Part shown: piece by piece, positions 24,501-64,000 of the stretch | Numbering within the stretch: the first letter of the stretch is position 1 | How the letters are laid out: each line of letters begins with the position of its first letter | Assembly: GCA_030248215.1 (NCBI GenBank) | Contig: JASANG010003573.1 | Location: forward strand, 1-64,000 | Origin: Enoplolaimus lenunculus | Taxonomy: Eukaryota; Nematoda; Enoplea; Enoplida; Thoracostomopsidae | Length of the DNA: 64,000 bases | Direction of reading: 5' to 3' | Notes under the pieces: model-generated | The model's database searches: none | Told to the model about the DNA's origin: nothing | Seen by the model: the letters and a program-made list of their open reading frames with translations, nothing else | Translations under genes and position numbers: made by a program

Positions 24501-25819
24501 CGAAAATCATTAGCTGTCTATACCAACTCGCCTTGAAAAAAGCAGTAATCCAACTACACCGGAACAGCATAATTATGTGCACACTTTAAATGCCGTTTTA
24601 AGCATGACAATGAACTTGTTGTTTTGGGATAGTAATTTTTTTACCGGAACCGGACATAACATAAATTTACACAGTGCGAATAGTATTTGACTCGTGCAAA
24701 ATTATGTGTGCTGAATTACAAGTATATTGTTACTTTTTATTTTTTATTTCACTTCTTTATGGAAAACATAAACTGCTTGACTTGTCCCAGAATGCAGTCG
24801 CAGCAAAATGTCTAATATTTAGGCGTGTAAAATGCTAGTTTTCAAAACCGCAAATGTCCGGTATCCGTAAGGTTTATCTCGGATATCGGAACCAGATATG
24901 AATACCAATTTTTACCGGATATTAAAACGGAACCAGATGTACAGTCGACCCCTGGCATAGACTGCTTTGCTCATTTAGAACTTTGTTTAAATATCATTTG
25001 TTGACGAATTTCAGTGGCCGAACCAGAGTTTATAGTGAAACCGGTGAAATGCATGTTCTTTTGAGTGACGGGTCTCGTATCGAAAGACAAACCGACGGTA
25101 CTCGAGTTCGTTCGAAACCAGATGGGACACAATTTATCAAAGCTAAAGAATACAAGGTCAGTCGCCAATGTTTTTAGTAAATGGGTTTTATTGTTATTCA
25201 AAACTGTGGTTAATATTGAATTGGATAAAACTTGTTTCGTTGTAGAATCGCAAAAATTCTGTTCGTGTTCACTTTTCGGGTTGTTCATAGTGCAGCGTTT
25301 GAAATCGATACACATTCCGTTAATATTAGGTGTATTTCGTTTACGAAATTTATTCTTATTACTCTGGTTCGTATTCTCAAATATATATTATCGCTCAGTA
25401 ATAATAGGTCTTCAAACATTGAAATTTGGCACAGCAGCAGGGTTAATTACGTGAAAAAATGCGTTAAATTTAGAAGCTAAACAAACATTAGCGTACAGTT
25501 TATTTACACGACCTGTCACAAGCGCCCTGGTGATAATTGGTACTCATATTCTAAAATACGGGCAAAAGTATCTAGCCTGCGATCCACACTTGCAATCATT
25601 GGTACTGTGTGTTTGTTTCGGTTTATGTTTATTGCCAGCGTAACATATTTATGGCAGTACCACATTTTGTTTTAGAGTGTTGTTCGCTCAGATGGCTGGT
25701 GCATGAGAGAATTTTATGTTGATGGACGATGTGAAGTAATCGACCCATCGGGAACAAGTATAAAGACCTGGCGAAACTCAAAAACTCAGAGGCGTCCCAG
25801 AATTTGCGAAAAACAGTAG
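15534..25819 (+). CDS. SAS-4 (CENPJ): Spindle assembly abnormal 4 / CPAP centriole protein (15 exons seen, N-terminal exon missing)
   Basis: Exons: 15534-15755, 16948-17049, 18255-18317, 18536-18890, 19357-19506, 19799-20067, 20267-20386, 20695-20786, 21690-21780, 21987-22211, 22444-23460, 23787-23927, 24277-24350, 25015-25156 and 25676-25819. They join in frame to 1068 residues ending in TAG. N-terminal exons encode polar, Ser/Gln-rich chain. Exons 20267-22211 encode a charged coiled coil. The 339-codon exon is a Ser/Gly/Asn-rich linker that starts with an RSKSVSPQRR motif like the RSKSAPP of human CPAP. The last four exons form the G-box (TCP10 C-terminal) domain of repeated beta hairpins with Asn/Asp-Gly turns (YYENGT, YSNGDT, LSDGSR, KPDGTQ). 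By family it binds STIL/Ana2 through the G-box and controls procentriole and centriolar microtubule assembly. No ATG lies in frame in the first listed exon, so a start exon lies upstream. The human-type tubulin-binding PN2-3 motif was not recognised. Confidence 0.93.
16119..16882. mobile_element. GGGTCCGG-bearing non-autonomous element (SAS-4 intron)
   Basis: Both ends carry arrays of GGGTCCGGGTTTT-type motifs (16119-16260 and 16784-16882) around an AT-rich core of about 500 bp. It starts TTGCATCCGGATCCGGG. The layout copies the CCGGAA MITEs with a different motif. It lies between SAS-4 exons ending 15755 and starting 16948. Confidence 0.5.
17549..17962. mobile_element. GTGCCCAT-family MITE, copy 1 (SAS-4 intron)
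   Basis: Inverted ends TTAGGGGTGTGCCCAT and ATGGGCACATCCTTA, with GGCATCGG motifs just inside both. The core (CCTTTCTCATAAGATTATAA, TCGTTTATGGTGGTTACG) recurs at 49457, 59780 and 61842. It holds one copy of the sequence that is tandemly amplified at 62058-62785. Confidence 0.7.
21532..21640. repeat. Dispersed repeat, copy 2 (SAS-4 intron)
   Basis: Shorter homologue of 4838-5022, starting GTGACCCGAATAATAGGGGG and ending ACAAACAAATTTGAG. It lies in the intron between 20786 and 21690. Confidence 0.5.
24633..24945. mobile_element. GGATAT-type MITE, copy 1 (SAS-4 intron)
   Basis: TTTACCGGAACCGGACATAAC at one side is followed after about 200 bp by GGTATCCGTAAGG, CGGATATCGGAACC and TTTTTACCGGATATT. 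It resembles 51463-51722 and 55463-55805 in motif order. Ends are approximate. Confidence 0.45.
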
Positions 25820-26109
25820 TTGAGAAATTTATAATTGAACTTGTTCAGTATGCAGTGATTGGTGTGTTTTGGTGTTGTTTTAATTTATGACTACTGGATT
25901 CATAGAGTCCTTTGTGTTTAATGCGATCTTTATGTATGCATGAGATTTAAATTAAATTGTATCAAATTTAGTTGCAATTCTTACTTTTCATTACAAAATG
26001 ATTTTATCTGCAAAAGAAGTTATTATCTTCTGACGCAGAGAGTGGTATAAGGAACCCAACGCAAATTATATGCACGCAAAATAGCTACCGCACATTTAAC
26101 ACATGTGCA

Positions 26110-26340
26110 CAGTGCTGCCAAGCCTACGTGTGGAGGTTTGGTTTTCGCAGCGAATGCACCTCCGGGTTATACAGAATTTTTGGTGAAGTGTTTTCGGTAT
26201 TGAAATCTCGTATTTTCGTAAAAGTTAGACGTTTCGGAGAGTTTGCTCCGACAAAAATTAAAAATTCTACCGGAGCCGAGGCCGATTTTCAGCCGTAGCC
26301 GGAGGAAGACCTGCGGTTGTACCCTGTTTTGCACAATTAG
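26110..26340. mobile_element. Decayed CCGGAG-bearing hAT-like MITE
   Basis: ACCGGAGCCGAGGCC and AGCCGTAGCCGGAGG precede a GCGGTTGTACCCTG terminus (about 26314-26327), the same right end as 27600-27966. The left end is not clear. Confidence 0.4.
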
Positions 26341-26872
26341 GAATAATTGCCATTTATGGACTCGCTACTTGCAAACGATCGCGTAAGAAAAGTAGTAAGC
26401 CAATATGTGACATTCGAACTTTATCAAATTGTGCGTTAGATTAATCATTGTTGGTGTCGAAAAGACGAACAAAGTATGTTCCGGTCTGCCGCAGTTATAA
26501 CGTGGACCCAGCATAAAAGATGAGTAAGTGCTTACTTGTTTGGAGGGCGCACACTCCTTTTGCCTTAGTCACTGTATAAAATTGACACGTAGATCACTGA
26601 GCGAGCGGCTTCCAGGTTTACAAGCTTTATATAAATGTCTATATTTCAAAAACGATCTTCTAAGTTTTTGACAACACTCGCTGATTATTGTTTAAACATT
26701 TGCCTAATTTTGCCGCACCTCGAACTCGTGTGAAATTTTTGATTTTGTTTCCGGTTTAATGTACGTCGGTTTCTGTTATAAAAATGTAAAAATTGGTACG
26801 TTGCGTATTTTGAACGGCCAAAATTTACGCGTGCTTCCACTGTACAAATGTACACGTGAAATGTGTTTAGTG

Positions 26873-27010
26873 ATGGGCATCGGATATTTTTTCGCATCCG
26901 GATATTCGGCAATTCTTGCCGCTGCCTGATATTTTTTCACATCCGGATATCCGGCAATTCTTGCCGCTGCCGGGTATTTATACGTATATCCAGATATCCG
27001 AAAGTTTCTA
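26873..27010. repeat. 45-bp tandem repeat with CCGGATATCCGG motifs
   Basis: About 2.4 units, each containing CATCCGGATATTCGGCAATT and CTTGCCGCTGCC. The motif resembles the GGATAT-type MITE ends elsewhere, so it may be a fragment of such an element. Confidence 0.6.
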
Positions 27011-27599
27011 TTTCGGTTATCCGAAACTCGATTTTGCGTTTGGCACCCGAACTATATAAACATTAGTCCTTTTACTTTCCAAGAAGAACCACATTAAAAT
27101 GTACTTACGCTAAATTGTAGTTTCCATTTTACTTTTAGAATTGCCCTGCTTTTACCGTTGGATTCAAAAAATTCTGTCGGGGGCAAGCTCGTAAATTTTC
27201 TGGGAGGATAAAATTCAAAGTTAGGAGCCTAATCATTTTTACAAAATAACTTTCTGGGAGAAGACAATTGCCAGGTAGATACCTTAGTTTATCACAAAAA
27301 AATTTCTCGCAGACAATATGTAGAATACCACGTTGTAGTAGAAGGTTGACTGTCGACACAACGTGGTTCGGGCTGCCCTATAGTTATAACATGAACCACG
27401 CAATACGCTCACGCAAGAATAAGATAAAATGTAGTATGTTTATTGGCCACATAGGCATAATATATACGAACATGTAATTAATAGCAATATGGGAATGATC
27501 GTTTTTACAACTAAGAGGTACAGGAATTAAATCCAGTATTTTGTGGTGTTTCCGTCAATACGCTTGATGGTAATGCGTGGATAAGAGTCGTCTTGGCAG

Positions 27600-27966
27600 C
27601 AGGGTGCACCCAGAGTTGAAAAATACTGTTGCCGGAATCGAGACGGAAGTCAACAAAAATTTGCCGGTGAGGTGAACTTAAGTGCTTAAAATGATGTTTA
27701 ATTCGCGAGTTTTAGCAAATATCGCTAAGGCGTTGATAAATCTTTTGGTTTCACGCTTATTTCTTACAAAATCTCATCAATTTGTTCCTCATAATTGCAC
27801 CAAAAGCTGAAAGAAGCTGCACAAACAAATTGTAAAAAAAAATTTGTATAATTATTACCGAAGTTGCCGAAACCTCCGGCAGAAATTCAACCGGAGCCAG
27901 ACGTCGAGTTTCTGCAGGAGCCGGAAGTCGTTATTCTGGCGGAGTCACACTTAGGGTTGTACCCTG
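27600..27966. mobile_element. hAT-like MITE with perfect 8-bp target duplication
   Basis: Starts CAGGGTGCACCCAG and ends GGGTTGTACCCTG. CTTGGCAG lies immediately on both sides (27592-27599 and 27967-27974), a perfect 8-bp duplication. Subterminal CCGGAG/CCGGAA motifs flank an AT-rich core. Confidence 0.85.
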
Positions 27967-28989
27967 CTTGGCAGGTATTAATGAAAGCTAACTACAGTTC
28001 TCAAGCACACAAATGCGTCCATGCAACATTTTCTTTAATGCATTTTAGTCACCAGTTTATTTCGCTTGATGCAGATAAAATATCGTGTACTTACCTTTGA
28101 CGTTTAAACAAAAACAGTACACACAACTCAATACAAGGCACTAATGCATAAACTCCCTAGACTTGTTTGTATACAATAAAATAGATCAATAGAACGAATA
28201 AACAAACGGCCAAAACGTCTCCATTAGCTCGGTTTATATCCATCCACCTTATAAAAGTTTCGGTGAATTTCAAACAATTACGCAAAAAAAATTTAACAGT
28301 GCAATCATTACTATGATGTTTTTAAAAACGTTTAAAAGTCGAGAGTAATAGAAAACGACATTTTCCTACTTCCATCGATCCTACTTTCTTAAAATCCCAC
28401 TGAATTTGACTAACGTTAATTTGCGCTCCTTTCTCAACACATAACTAAACGAGTTAGCGGTTACCTTAAAACGGTAACCTTAACTCAACACACGAAGCCG
28501 CAACAAAATAACTCGACAACGGTTCAAAGTTTGGTTGCGACAAACGACGGTCAGCGTTTAGGAGATGAATATTTTTTCCTGAAAGATCGTACCGAATGAC
28601 GTTGAAAACAAATATATTTAATTTTAATTTAAACCATTGGGTATGCAATTATAAAAAACCCAACCATGATAGATACGTACATTCTGTGGTTCCATAGTCG
28701 ACATCATTGTCCAAATTGACAGTTATTGGCGTTATTTAAGCATGCACACCGAAGACGTTAAAGTGACATGATACTGTTTTCAAGTTGCTCCCAGAGCTGC
28801 AGCATCTCGCTGCGTGCAAATGAAGCCTAAGCGAACATGTTTGCCGCGTAGCTAAAACTATGCCAACGGGAAAAGTTAAGCTCTTTAACCCATTTATTGC
28901 AACATGTCAAATTACTGATCACCAACCATACATATGTACCTCTGAGATGATAACATAAACATCACAACTTGATATAATACCAATTACGA

Positions 28990-29012
28990 AAATAATAATA
29001 ATAATAATAATA
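28990..29012. repeat. (AAT)n microsatellite
   Basis: Seven to eight tandem AAT units. Confidence 0.85.
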
Positions 29013-29692
29013 AGCACAGAATCAGGCCAAATACGTATTATCTTATGCATCACAACTGTATTATTACAAAAATGCACGGACGAACACATACACATTGAGA
29101 ATATAGAAAGTACTGAACCTTTGTTACTAATAATAAGTAAAATCCCGAAACGACATAATGTATACCAGTCAAAAACTCTCACAAAATGTGGTTTATTTTG
29201 TACGTAGTTGTTGAGCCATGAGTTAAGTAAGCTTCATACGCAGCGCACAAACTGTCGTTCCGAATTTTACATTAATGCGTTTGGTCTCGAATCATAAAAC
29301 CTAAACTCAACGTAACCGCCAAAAAACACTTCAAAGAGGAACGGTTGCAATACTTTATATCTCGGACTCGTGTCAACAAAACGACAATGCAATACATAGG
29401 GATATGCACGAATGTTATATGATACACAAACATCGCATTCACAATATAAAACTCAATATAGTGTTGTTAGTAGAACGAAAAATACAAAAAGTGTAATAGT
29501 AATAATTGCAATCAGAAAGAAAAATTACAAAACGCACAACATTAAAATGATCAGTGAAATGCAGTAACTCATATGTTAAGCTTGTAGCATTAAAAAACAA
29601 CAACCAGTTAACTACGATAGTATAAATATACTTAATGATCGTTGTCAAAATAATATGGAAATCTACTCACGAGTATCATCGCCAGAATGCAA

Positions 29693-29770
29693 ACCGGAAC
29701 TGTATACCGGAATCGGAACTCGTTTTGAATCCGAATTCTCAACCGAAATCGGAATTCCGGTTGCACCCTG
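29693..29770. mobile_element. Very short CCGGAA hAT-like MITE remnant
   Basis: 78 bp from CAGAATGCAAACCGGAA to TTCCGGTTGCACCCTG, both termini of the CAGGGTGCAACCGGAAT family with almost no core. No matching flanks. Confidence 0.6.
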
Positions 29771-31109
29771 AATCGCACTATAAAATCGGTTATAATTTTT
29801 GTTCCTCTTATTTTCCTTCAGCGCACTCAACCACGACAACCGCTTTGGAACAACAACATAACTTTTCAACCATTAAAAAAGCACCCAGCGAATGCCATTA
29901 AACCTTGTATGCGCTTCTGTAATCAGTTTAATGTTTGCTTATTTCGTTTGGCTTTTTGTTTTTGCGGTTATTTCTTCAATTCTTACACTTTGACGCAATA
30001 TCGCAACTACACTCGTATTTTGAGCTTGACTTATACTGATATAATAGTCACACACACGTACTTTCACTGGCTTTGGTACAATTGCAGCTGTTTACATGTA
30101 AAATATCATGGCGAAGAATGACTCTCAACACAATATACAACCGTGGTATACAAAAGCAATGATCATATTAATCAAGTTGCACAATAGCACACAAGTAAAG
30201 TGAAATCATTGTTATTAATGCTGCAGTAAGCTTCAGCACTAAGTTATTGCCCGCTGGATTGCAATGAAATTGCAATTTTGCAGCTTAAGAAGCACACAGT
30301 TTTTTAAGTTTAAGTAAGCAAAAACAATAATCCTCACTTGAAATACAGCATGCTAACTACCCTCAATTACGTCATTTTGATGTATAGAATATTACGTCCA
30401 AAGACAGGTGTGTAGATATTATATTCTAAACAATAACCTACTCTATAAATAAGAAATAGCACAACTAATTATTACTGTAGTCAACGAAATTCGCTTATTT
30501 TTCAAACATACCTGCAGCAGGGAGATCACTGCTTATGCAATATTACACTGCAATCAAACAGGCATAAATTATAACGACATCGAAAGAAGCAATAAGTTAA
30601 CACTTCATTGCTTAATGATCACTGCTCAAATTGCCATTTTGTGGTATATTGACAGCACCTGAAAATGAATGAGTATATTTTGAACAAGAATCGTACAAAA
30701 ATTAATCATTCTGAATCAATTTGGCGTTTAAATATGCGTCTTTGAAAACAGTTTCTGGTTTACTTCTGTAGCGCACAATAAGTGTATCCTTTTATAACTC
30801 AGTGCTACCAGGTTTGGGCAATTTTAGATAACAACACGAAATTATTATATCAATGTGTAAAAGAATGAGACAAGTAGCTTCACCTCTGACTGTGAGCACA
30901 ATTACTGAGAACAGGATCTTATGCTGGCAGACGAAGGGTAAACTACTATTCTAAGCGTGGTAGATAAAGGGAGAGGTTACAAAAAGGTGATATCAAAAAT
31001 TTAAAACAATGTGAAATACCGCAAACAAGAAAGGAAGCACCAGTATTGGCTGTTCCTGCCACCGCCTCCCCCAGTGCTATTTCTGTCGATATCCTGTTGC
31101 GAAACTTAC

Positions 31110-31264
31110 CATCATCCACCAGTGAATCATCATGTGAACCCATCGATCCATCGATATCGAGCAGCTCTTGCGATCCGCTACGGCCACCGAAAACCCGTGA
31201 CGTCGACGTGGACGACGTAACTGTTACATCTTTCAAAAACCTAGTCACACCAGACCGATCGCGC
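31110..31264 (-). other. Alternative last exon B of myosin II: short acidic tailpiece
   Basis: The acceptor TTTATGTTTAG precedes 31264 and accepts the same phase-2 codon from 32636 as exon A. It encodes RRDRSGVTRFLKDV, then a Ser/Thr run and an acidic end (SQELLDIDGSMGSHDDS). The RRDRSG start resembles the LRRGD start of the vertebrate NMII tailpiece, so this may be the ancestral tail. It ends at a GTAAGT donor at 31109. Without splicing it reads on to a stop at about 30946; otherwise a further exon to the left is needed and was not identified. Confidence 0.65.
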
Positions 31265-31549
31265 CTAAACATAAATACAAAGTACACCAAAATGACAAGA
31301 ACAAAAAAGTATAGAATTCGTGGTTAATGGCCCATTACCAAGACACATAATGCATTATTTCAACGAAAATGTTTTTCATATACCACAGGTTCTGAAAACC
31401 TGACTATATGTCGTAAGTCCGCAGGATTTTTCATAATTCGAGCTACTCCTTGAAACCTCAGGCAAGTTAGTTACTTACAATTTCAGTAATGAAAAAAATC
31501 AGTTTGAAAAAAGCCATTGAAAGCCAGACAGACTATAACCAACAAATCT

Positions 31550-31640
31550 GTAAATTGTCGTAGAAGATAAGATAAGAAGGGACGAGCATTTAACGAAACT
31601 GTGAATTGCCGTAGAAGATAAGAAGAGACGAGCATTCTGA
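31550..31640 (-). promoter_or_regulatory. Duplicated pyrimidine-rich tract with acceptor-like ends between myosin exons A and B
   Basis: Read on the transcribed strand, two copies of ATGCTCGTC then TTCTTATCTTCTACG then CAATTYACAG lie in tandem, about 50 nt apart. Each looks like a polypyrimidine tract plus CAG acceptor. They lie 290-380 nt upstream of exon B. UCUU-rich tracts are typical of PTB-type splicing repressors, so a role in tail choice is possible but inferred. Confidence 0.4.
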
Positions 31641-31792
31641 AAGCAGCGTTGCGAATGAATATTATTTTTTGTACCCGTCATGTCATTAACCGATTAGTTG
31701 CAGATGGCAAATTCATATTCATGCATCGCCAAACGAAATTATGCCACAAAGTCTAACAAGCATAGCATGATTACGCTGTCCCAAGCTCAAAC

Positions 31793-61697
<29,905 letters not shown>

Positions 61698-61841
61698 CTG
61701 TAAATTATAAAAATACACACATGAATATACAAATCCCGCGACGGACCGACAAATCTTCAAGCAACCCCTTTTGTCCTCCGCTTGTGGTGCTTAACGAAGT
61801 ACGTATAAATCCAAAAATATCAAAATACCAGGAACTTGTAC

Positions 61842-62903
61842 GTAGGAATGTGCCCATACCAAAAATGCTTAAAGAACAGATATGATACGTACTACATTAC
61901 ACTATTATGCGAAGACTTAAACCTAACCAGCCACCACAAACGATTATAATTTTATACGAACGGTTCATTTCAATAAATTTTTACAACACAAACACGCAAG
62001 ACAGATAATACGTAATTTTCGTGATCACACACAGTGATGCGTATACGTATATACACCAAGAAATGAAACTGATGGCATTCCAACCAAGAAATGAAACTGA
62101 TGGCATTCCAACCAAGAAATGAAACTGATGGCATTCCAACCAAGAAATGAAACTGATGGCATTCCAACCAAGAAATGAAACTGATGGCATTCCAACCAAG
62201 AAATGAAACTGATGGCATTCCAACCAAGAAATGAAACTGATGGCATTCCAACCAAGAAATGAAACTGATGGCATTCCAACCAAGAAATGAAACTGATGGC
62301 ATTCCAACCAAGAAATGAAACTGATGGCATTCCAACCAAGAAATGAAACTGATGGCATTCCAACCAAGAAATGAAACTGATGGCATTCCAACCAAGAAAT
62401 GAAACTGATGGCATTCCAACCAAGAAATGAAACTGATGGCATTCCAACCAAGAAATGAAACTGATGGCATTCCAACCAAGAAATGAAACTGATGGCATTC
62501 CAACCAAGAAATGAAACTGATGGCATTCCAACCAAGAAATGAAACTGATGGCATTCCAACCAAGAAATGAAACTGATGGCATTCCAACCAAGAAATGAAA
62601 CTGATGGCATTCCAACCAAGAAATGAAACTGATGGCATTCCAACCAAGAAATGAAACTGATGGCATTCCAACCAAGAAATGAAACTGATGGCATTCCAAC
62701 CAAGAAATGAAACTGATGGCATTCCAACCAAGAAATGAAACTGATGGCATTCCAACCAAGAAATGAAACTGATAGCATTCCAACCGACTGTTATGTGCAT
62801 AAAGTAGCAGCAAACAATCGACAATTTTTAATAACGGCCGATACCCGCGAAAAATTCCGAATCATTATTACCAATGCCCATGCCGGTTAATTGGCACATC
62901 CAT
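61842..62903. mobile_element. GTGCCCAT-family MITE, copy 4, carrying a minisatellite
   Basis: Ends GTAGGAATGTGCCCATACC and TTGGCACATCCAT, flanked by ACTTGTAC (61834-61841) and ACTTGTAT (62904-62911), a 7/8 match to an 8-bp target duplication. Without the internal array (62058-62785) it is about 334 bp, similar to its relatives. It lies upstream of the first myosin exon seen. Confidence 0.75.
62058..62785. repeat. Minisatellite, 26 units of 28 bp
   Basis: 728 bp equals exactly 26 units of 28 bp (unit AAGAAATGAAACTGATGGCA followed by TTCCAACC). Units look identical except the last, which has GATAGCATT in place of GATGGCATT, the form found in the related MITEs. Since 28 is not a multiple of three and no stop occurs, all three minus-strand frames stay open across it; these are not genes. 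Confidence 0.97.
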
Positions 62904-64000
62904 ACTTGTATGTATACCTTTAGAGAACGTTGCACCATACATTAAGAATCGATTCTTAAAAACAAGTTTATACGTATATACGCAATTTGGCTACAACTCC
63001 ATGACAAATCACAGTCGTTAAGACTTCAATTAACTATGATGATTTAAGAGAAACGGAACAAAACATACATAAGTACGTAAATAAAAAAAACAACCGAGGT
63101 CATCCGTTAATAAGCATCGCAACAAAATACGTATGCACGCTTCTTTCATAAATCTTTTTACTCAGTAATACAGTGTATTTATCGCTAGCTCAGCTACCCT
63201 TAAAAATCTTCACGGTCGACAATATTTAATGCTTTCCAATTGCCAGGGTGCAACCGGAATTACAATTTACCGGAACCGGAACCGGAATTTGAAAATTTTA
63301 CCGGAACCGGAACCGGAAAATGAAAAATGCATTTCACCAAAAATTTCATTTTAATCTTATTTTTTGCTTTATTATTTGTGAAATAACCTTAGTCGAACAT
63401 AGGTATTTATTTTATTTGTTGTATTTTAGATTTTCATCATCGACTGAAGTGAAATCCACCATCAATGGCTTATATTCGGAGTACAAGTGGCTTTCAAAAG
63501 AGATTCTTAAAAATTAGCAATGTTAAGAAAACGGCCAAATTATAATACCGGAATTTTTAAATCCGGTAAAAATTTACCGGAACCGGAACCGGAAGGTGAA
63601 AAAATGCCGGAACCGGAACCGGAATTCCGGTTGCACCCTGCCAATTGCATATACGTATAGGTATGTACACACAGTATATATATGTACATAACATTCTGAA
63701 CAGACAATGAATTATATACCTGCATGGGTACCCAACATTTACCGCAGAACACTCACTAATGCGCATTACTGTCTCACAACGTAAATGACCTTGGCAGTAC
63801 TACAAAAAACACTGACTAGAGATAAGGTCCCGATATTTATATCATAGATGCACAAAATACGTATGCGCATTCATACCATTATTGTTGTTTGTGAGATGAT
63901 AAAAACACAAAAACAACACTGAGCAGAGCACTATACATGCACCTCCCTCCCTATGCAATATTTAGTATGTAAATCTACCTTATAGTCTTTTCCACAAGAC
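62904..64000. other. Region 5' of the P-loop exon to window edge
   Basis: The missing myosin motor N-terminus (conserved NPYKRLPIY-type block) was searched for on the minus strand and not found, so it lies beyond 64000. Besides the MITE at 63244 nothing is recognised. Confidence 0.5.
63244..63640. mobile_element. CCGGAA hAT-like MITE, young copy 2
   Basis: 397 bp, highly similar to 55832-56217 along its whole length. CCAATTGC lies on both sides (63236-63243, 63641-63648), a perfect 8-bp duplication. It differs mainly in the number of CCGGAA hexamers. Confidence 0.92.

Larger units (their letters stand above)
25820..31109. other. SAS-4 / myosin II convergent interval
   Basis: No exon was recognised on either strand apart from the possible read-through of myosin exon B to about 30946. 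It contains the listed MITEs and microsatellite. The stretch 28000-30900 is AT-rich with no visible repeat structure besides these; it probably includes myosin 3' UTR, but I cannot place a poly(A) site. Confidence 0.4.

Noticed and set aside
31011-31327. Plus-strand open frames of 69 and 93 codons
   Set aside because: They are antisense shadows of myosin exon B.
62058-62785. Regularly spaced 28-bp repeats resembling a CRISPR array
   Set aside because: Units are directly adjacent with no spacers, the host DNA is clearly animal, and the array lies in a transposon.
61970-62824. Three overlapping open frames of 262-284 codons on the minus strand encoding a 28-residue repeat protein
   Set aside because: They are the three reading frames of the 28-bp minisatellite, which contains no stop in any of them. 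There is no sign of a real gene, and related MITE copies are non-coding.
63979-64000. Possible myosin exon end at the window edge (minus strand, followed by GTAGAT)
   Set aside because: Only 22 nt are visible. No frame matches the block expected before the P-loop exon, so it is likely chance.

Overview
The window is AT-rich, intron-dense animal DNA carrying four protein genes, all recognised by reading spliced exons. In order they are a TIMP-family metalloproteinase inhibitor (+, 2012-7877), the TRAPP-complex subunit TRAPPC5 (-, 13252 down to 10752), the centriole protein SAS-4/CPAP (CENPJ; +, about 15534-25819, first coding exon not located), and a non-muscle myosin II heavy chain (-, 61697 down to 31793 or 31110, with the first ~170 residues beyond the right edge). 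No rRNA, CRISPR array, LTR element or virus-like element was recognised.

The gene set (NMII, SAS-4 with its G-box, a 12-cysteine TIMP, TRAPPC5) shows a metazoan, almost certainly an invertebrate. Many short exons, introns of 0.1-7 kb and the standard genetic code fit this. Hexamers of TTAGGC, the nematode telomere unit, are frequent inside dispersed repeats, but they do not form a telomere and I do not assign a phylum from them.

Layout: 1-2011, repeats upstream of TIMP. 2012-7877, TIMP in four exons whose introns are mostly repeats. 7878-10751, repeats and unassigned DNA. 10752-13252, TRAPPC5 in seven exons, divergent from SAS-4. 13253-15533, the shared 5' region. 15534-25819, SAS-4. 25820-31109, a convergent gap of repeats. 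31110-61697, myosin II with 36 constitutive exons and two alternative last exons. 61698-64000, repeats and no recognisable exon, although upstream myosin exons must lie to the right.

The second theme is a dense population of short non-autonomous DNA transposons. Several have a CAGGGTG-type terminus and 8-bp target duplications (hAT-like). Different families carry different short subterminal motif arrays (CCGGAA, GGAATC, GGGTCC, GGCATC, GGATAT). One copy contains a minisatellite of exactly 26 units of 28 bp.

The most interesting host-gene observations are alternative C-terminal tails of myosin II with an intervening duplicated pyrimidine-rich tract, a long proline/threonine-rich loop 1 beside a 6.9-kb intron, a 27-bp duplication of a splice acceptor in SAS-4, and repeated use of AAG acceptors. 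The four genes do not form a pathway. SAS-4 and myosin II act in centriole assembly and contractility, TRAPPC5 in vesicle tethering, and TIMP outside the cell.
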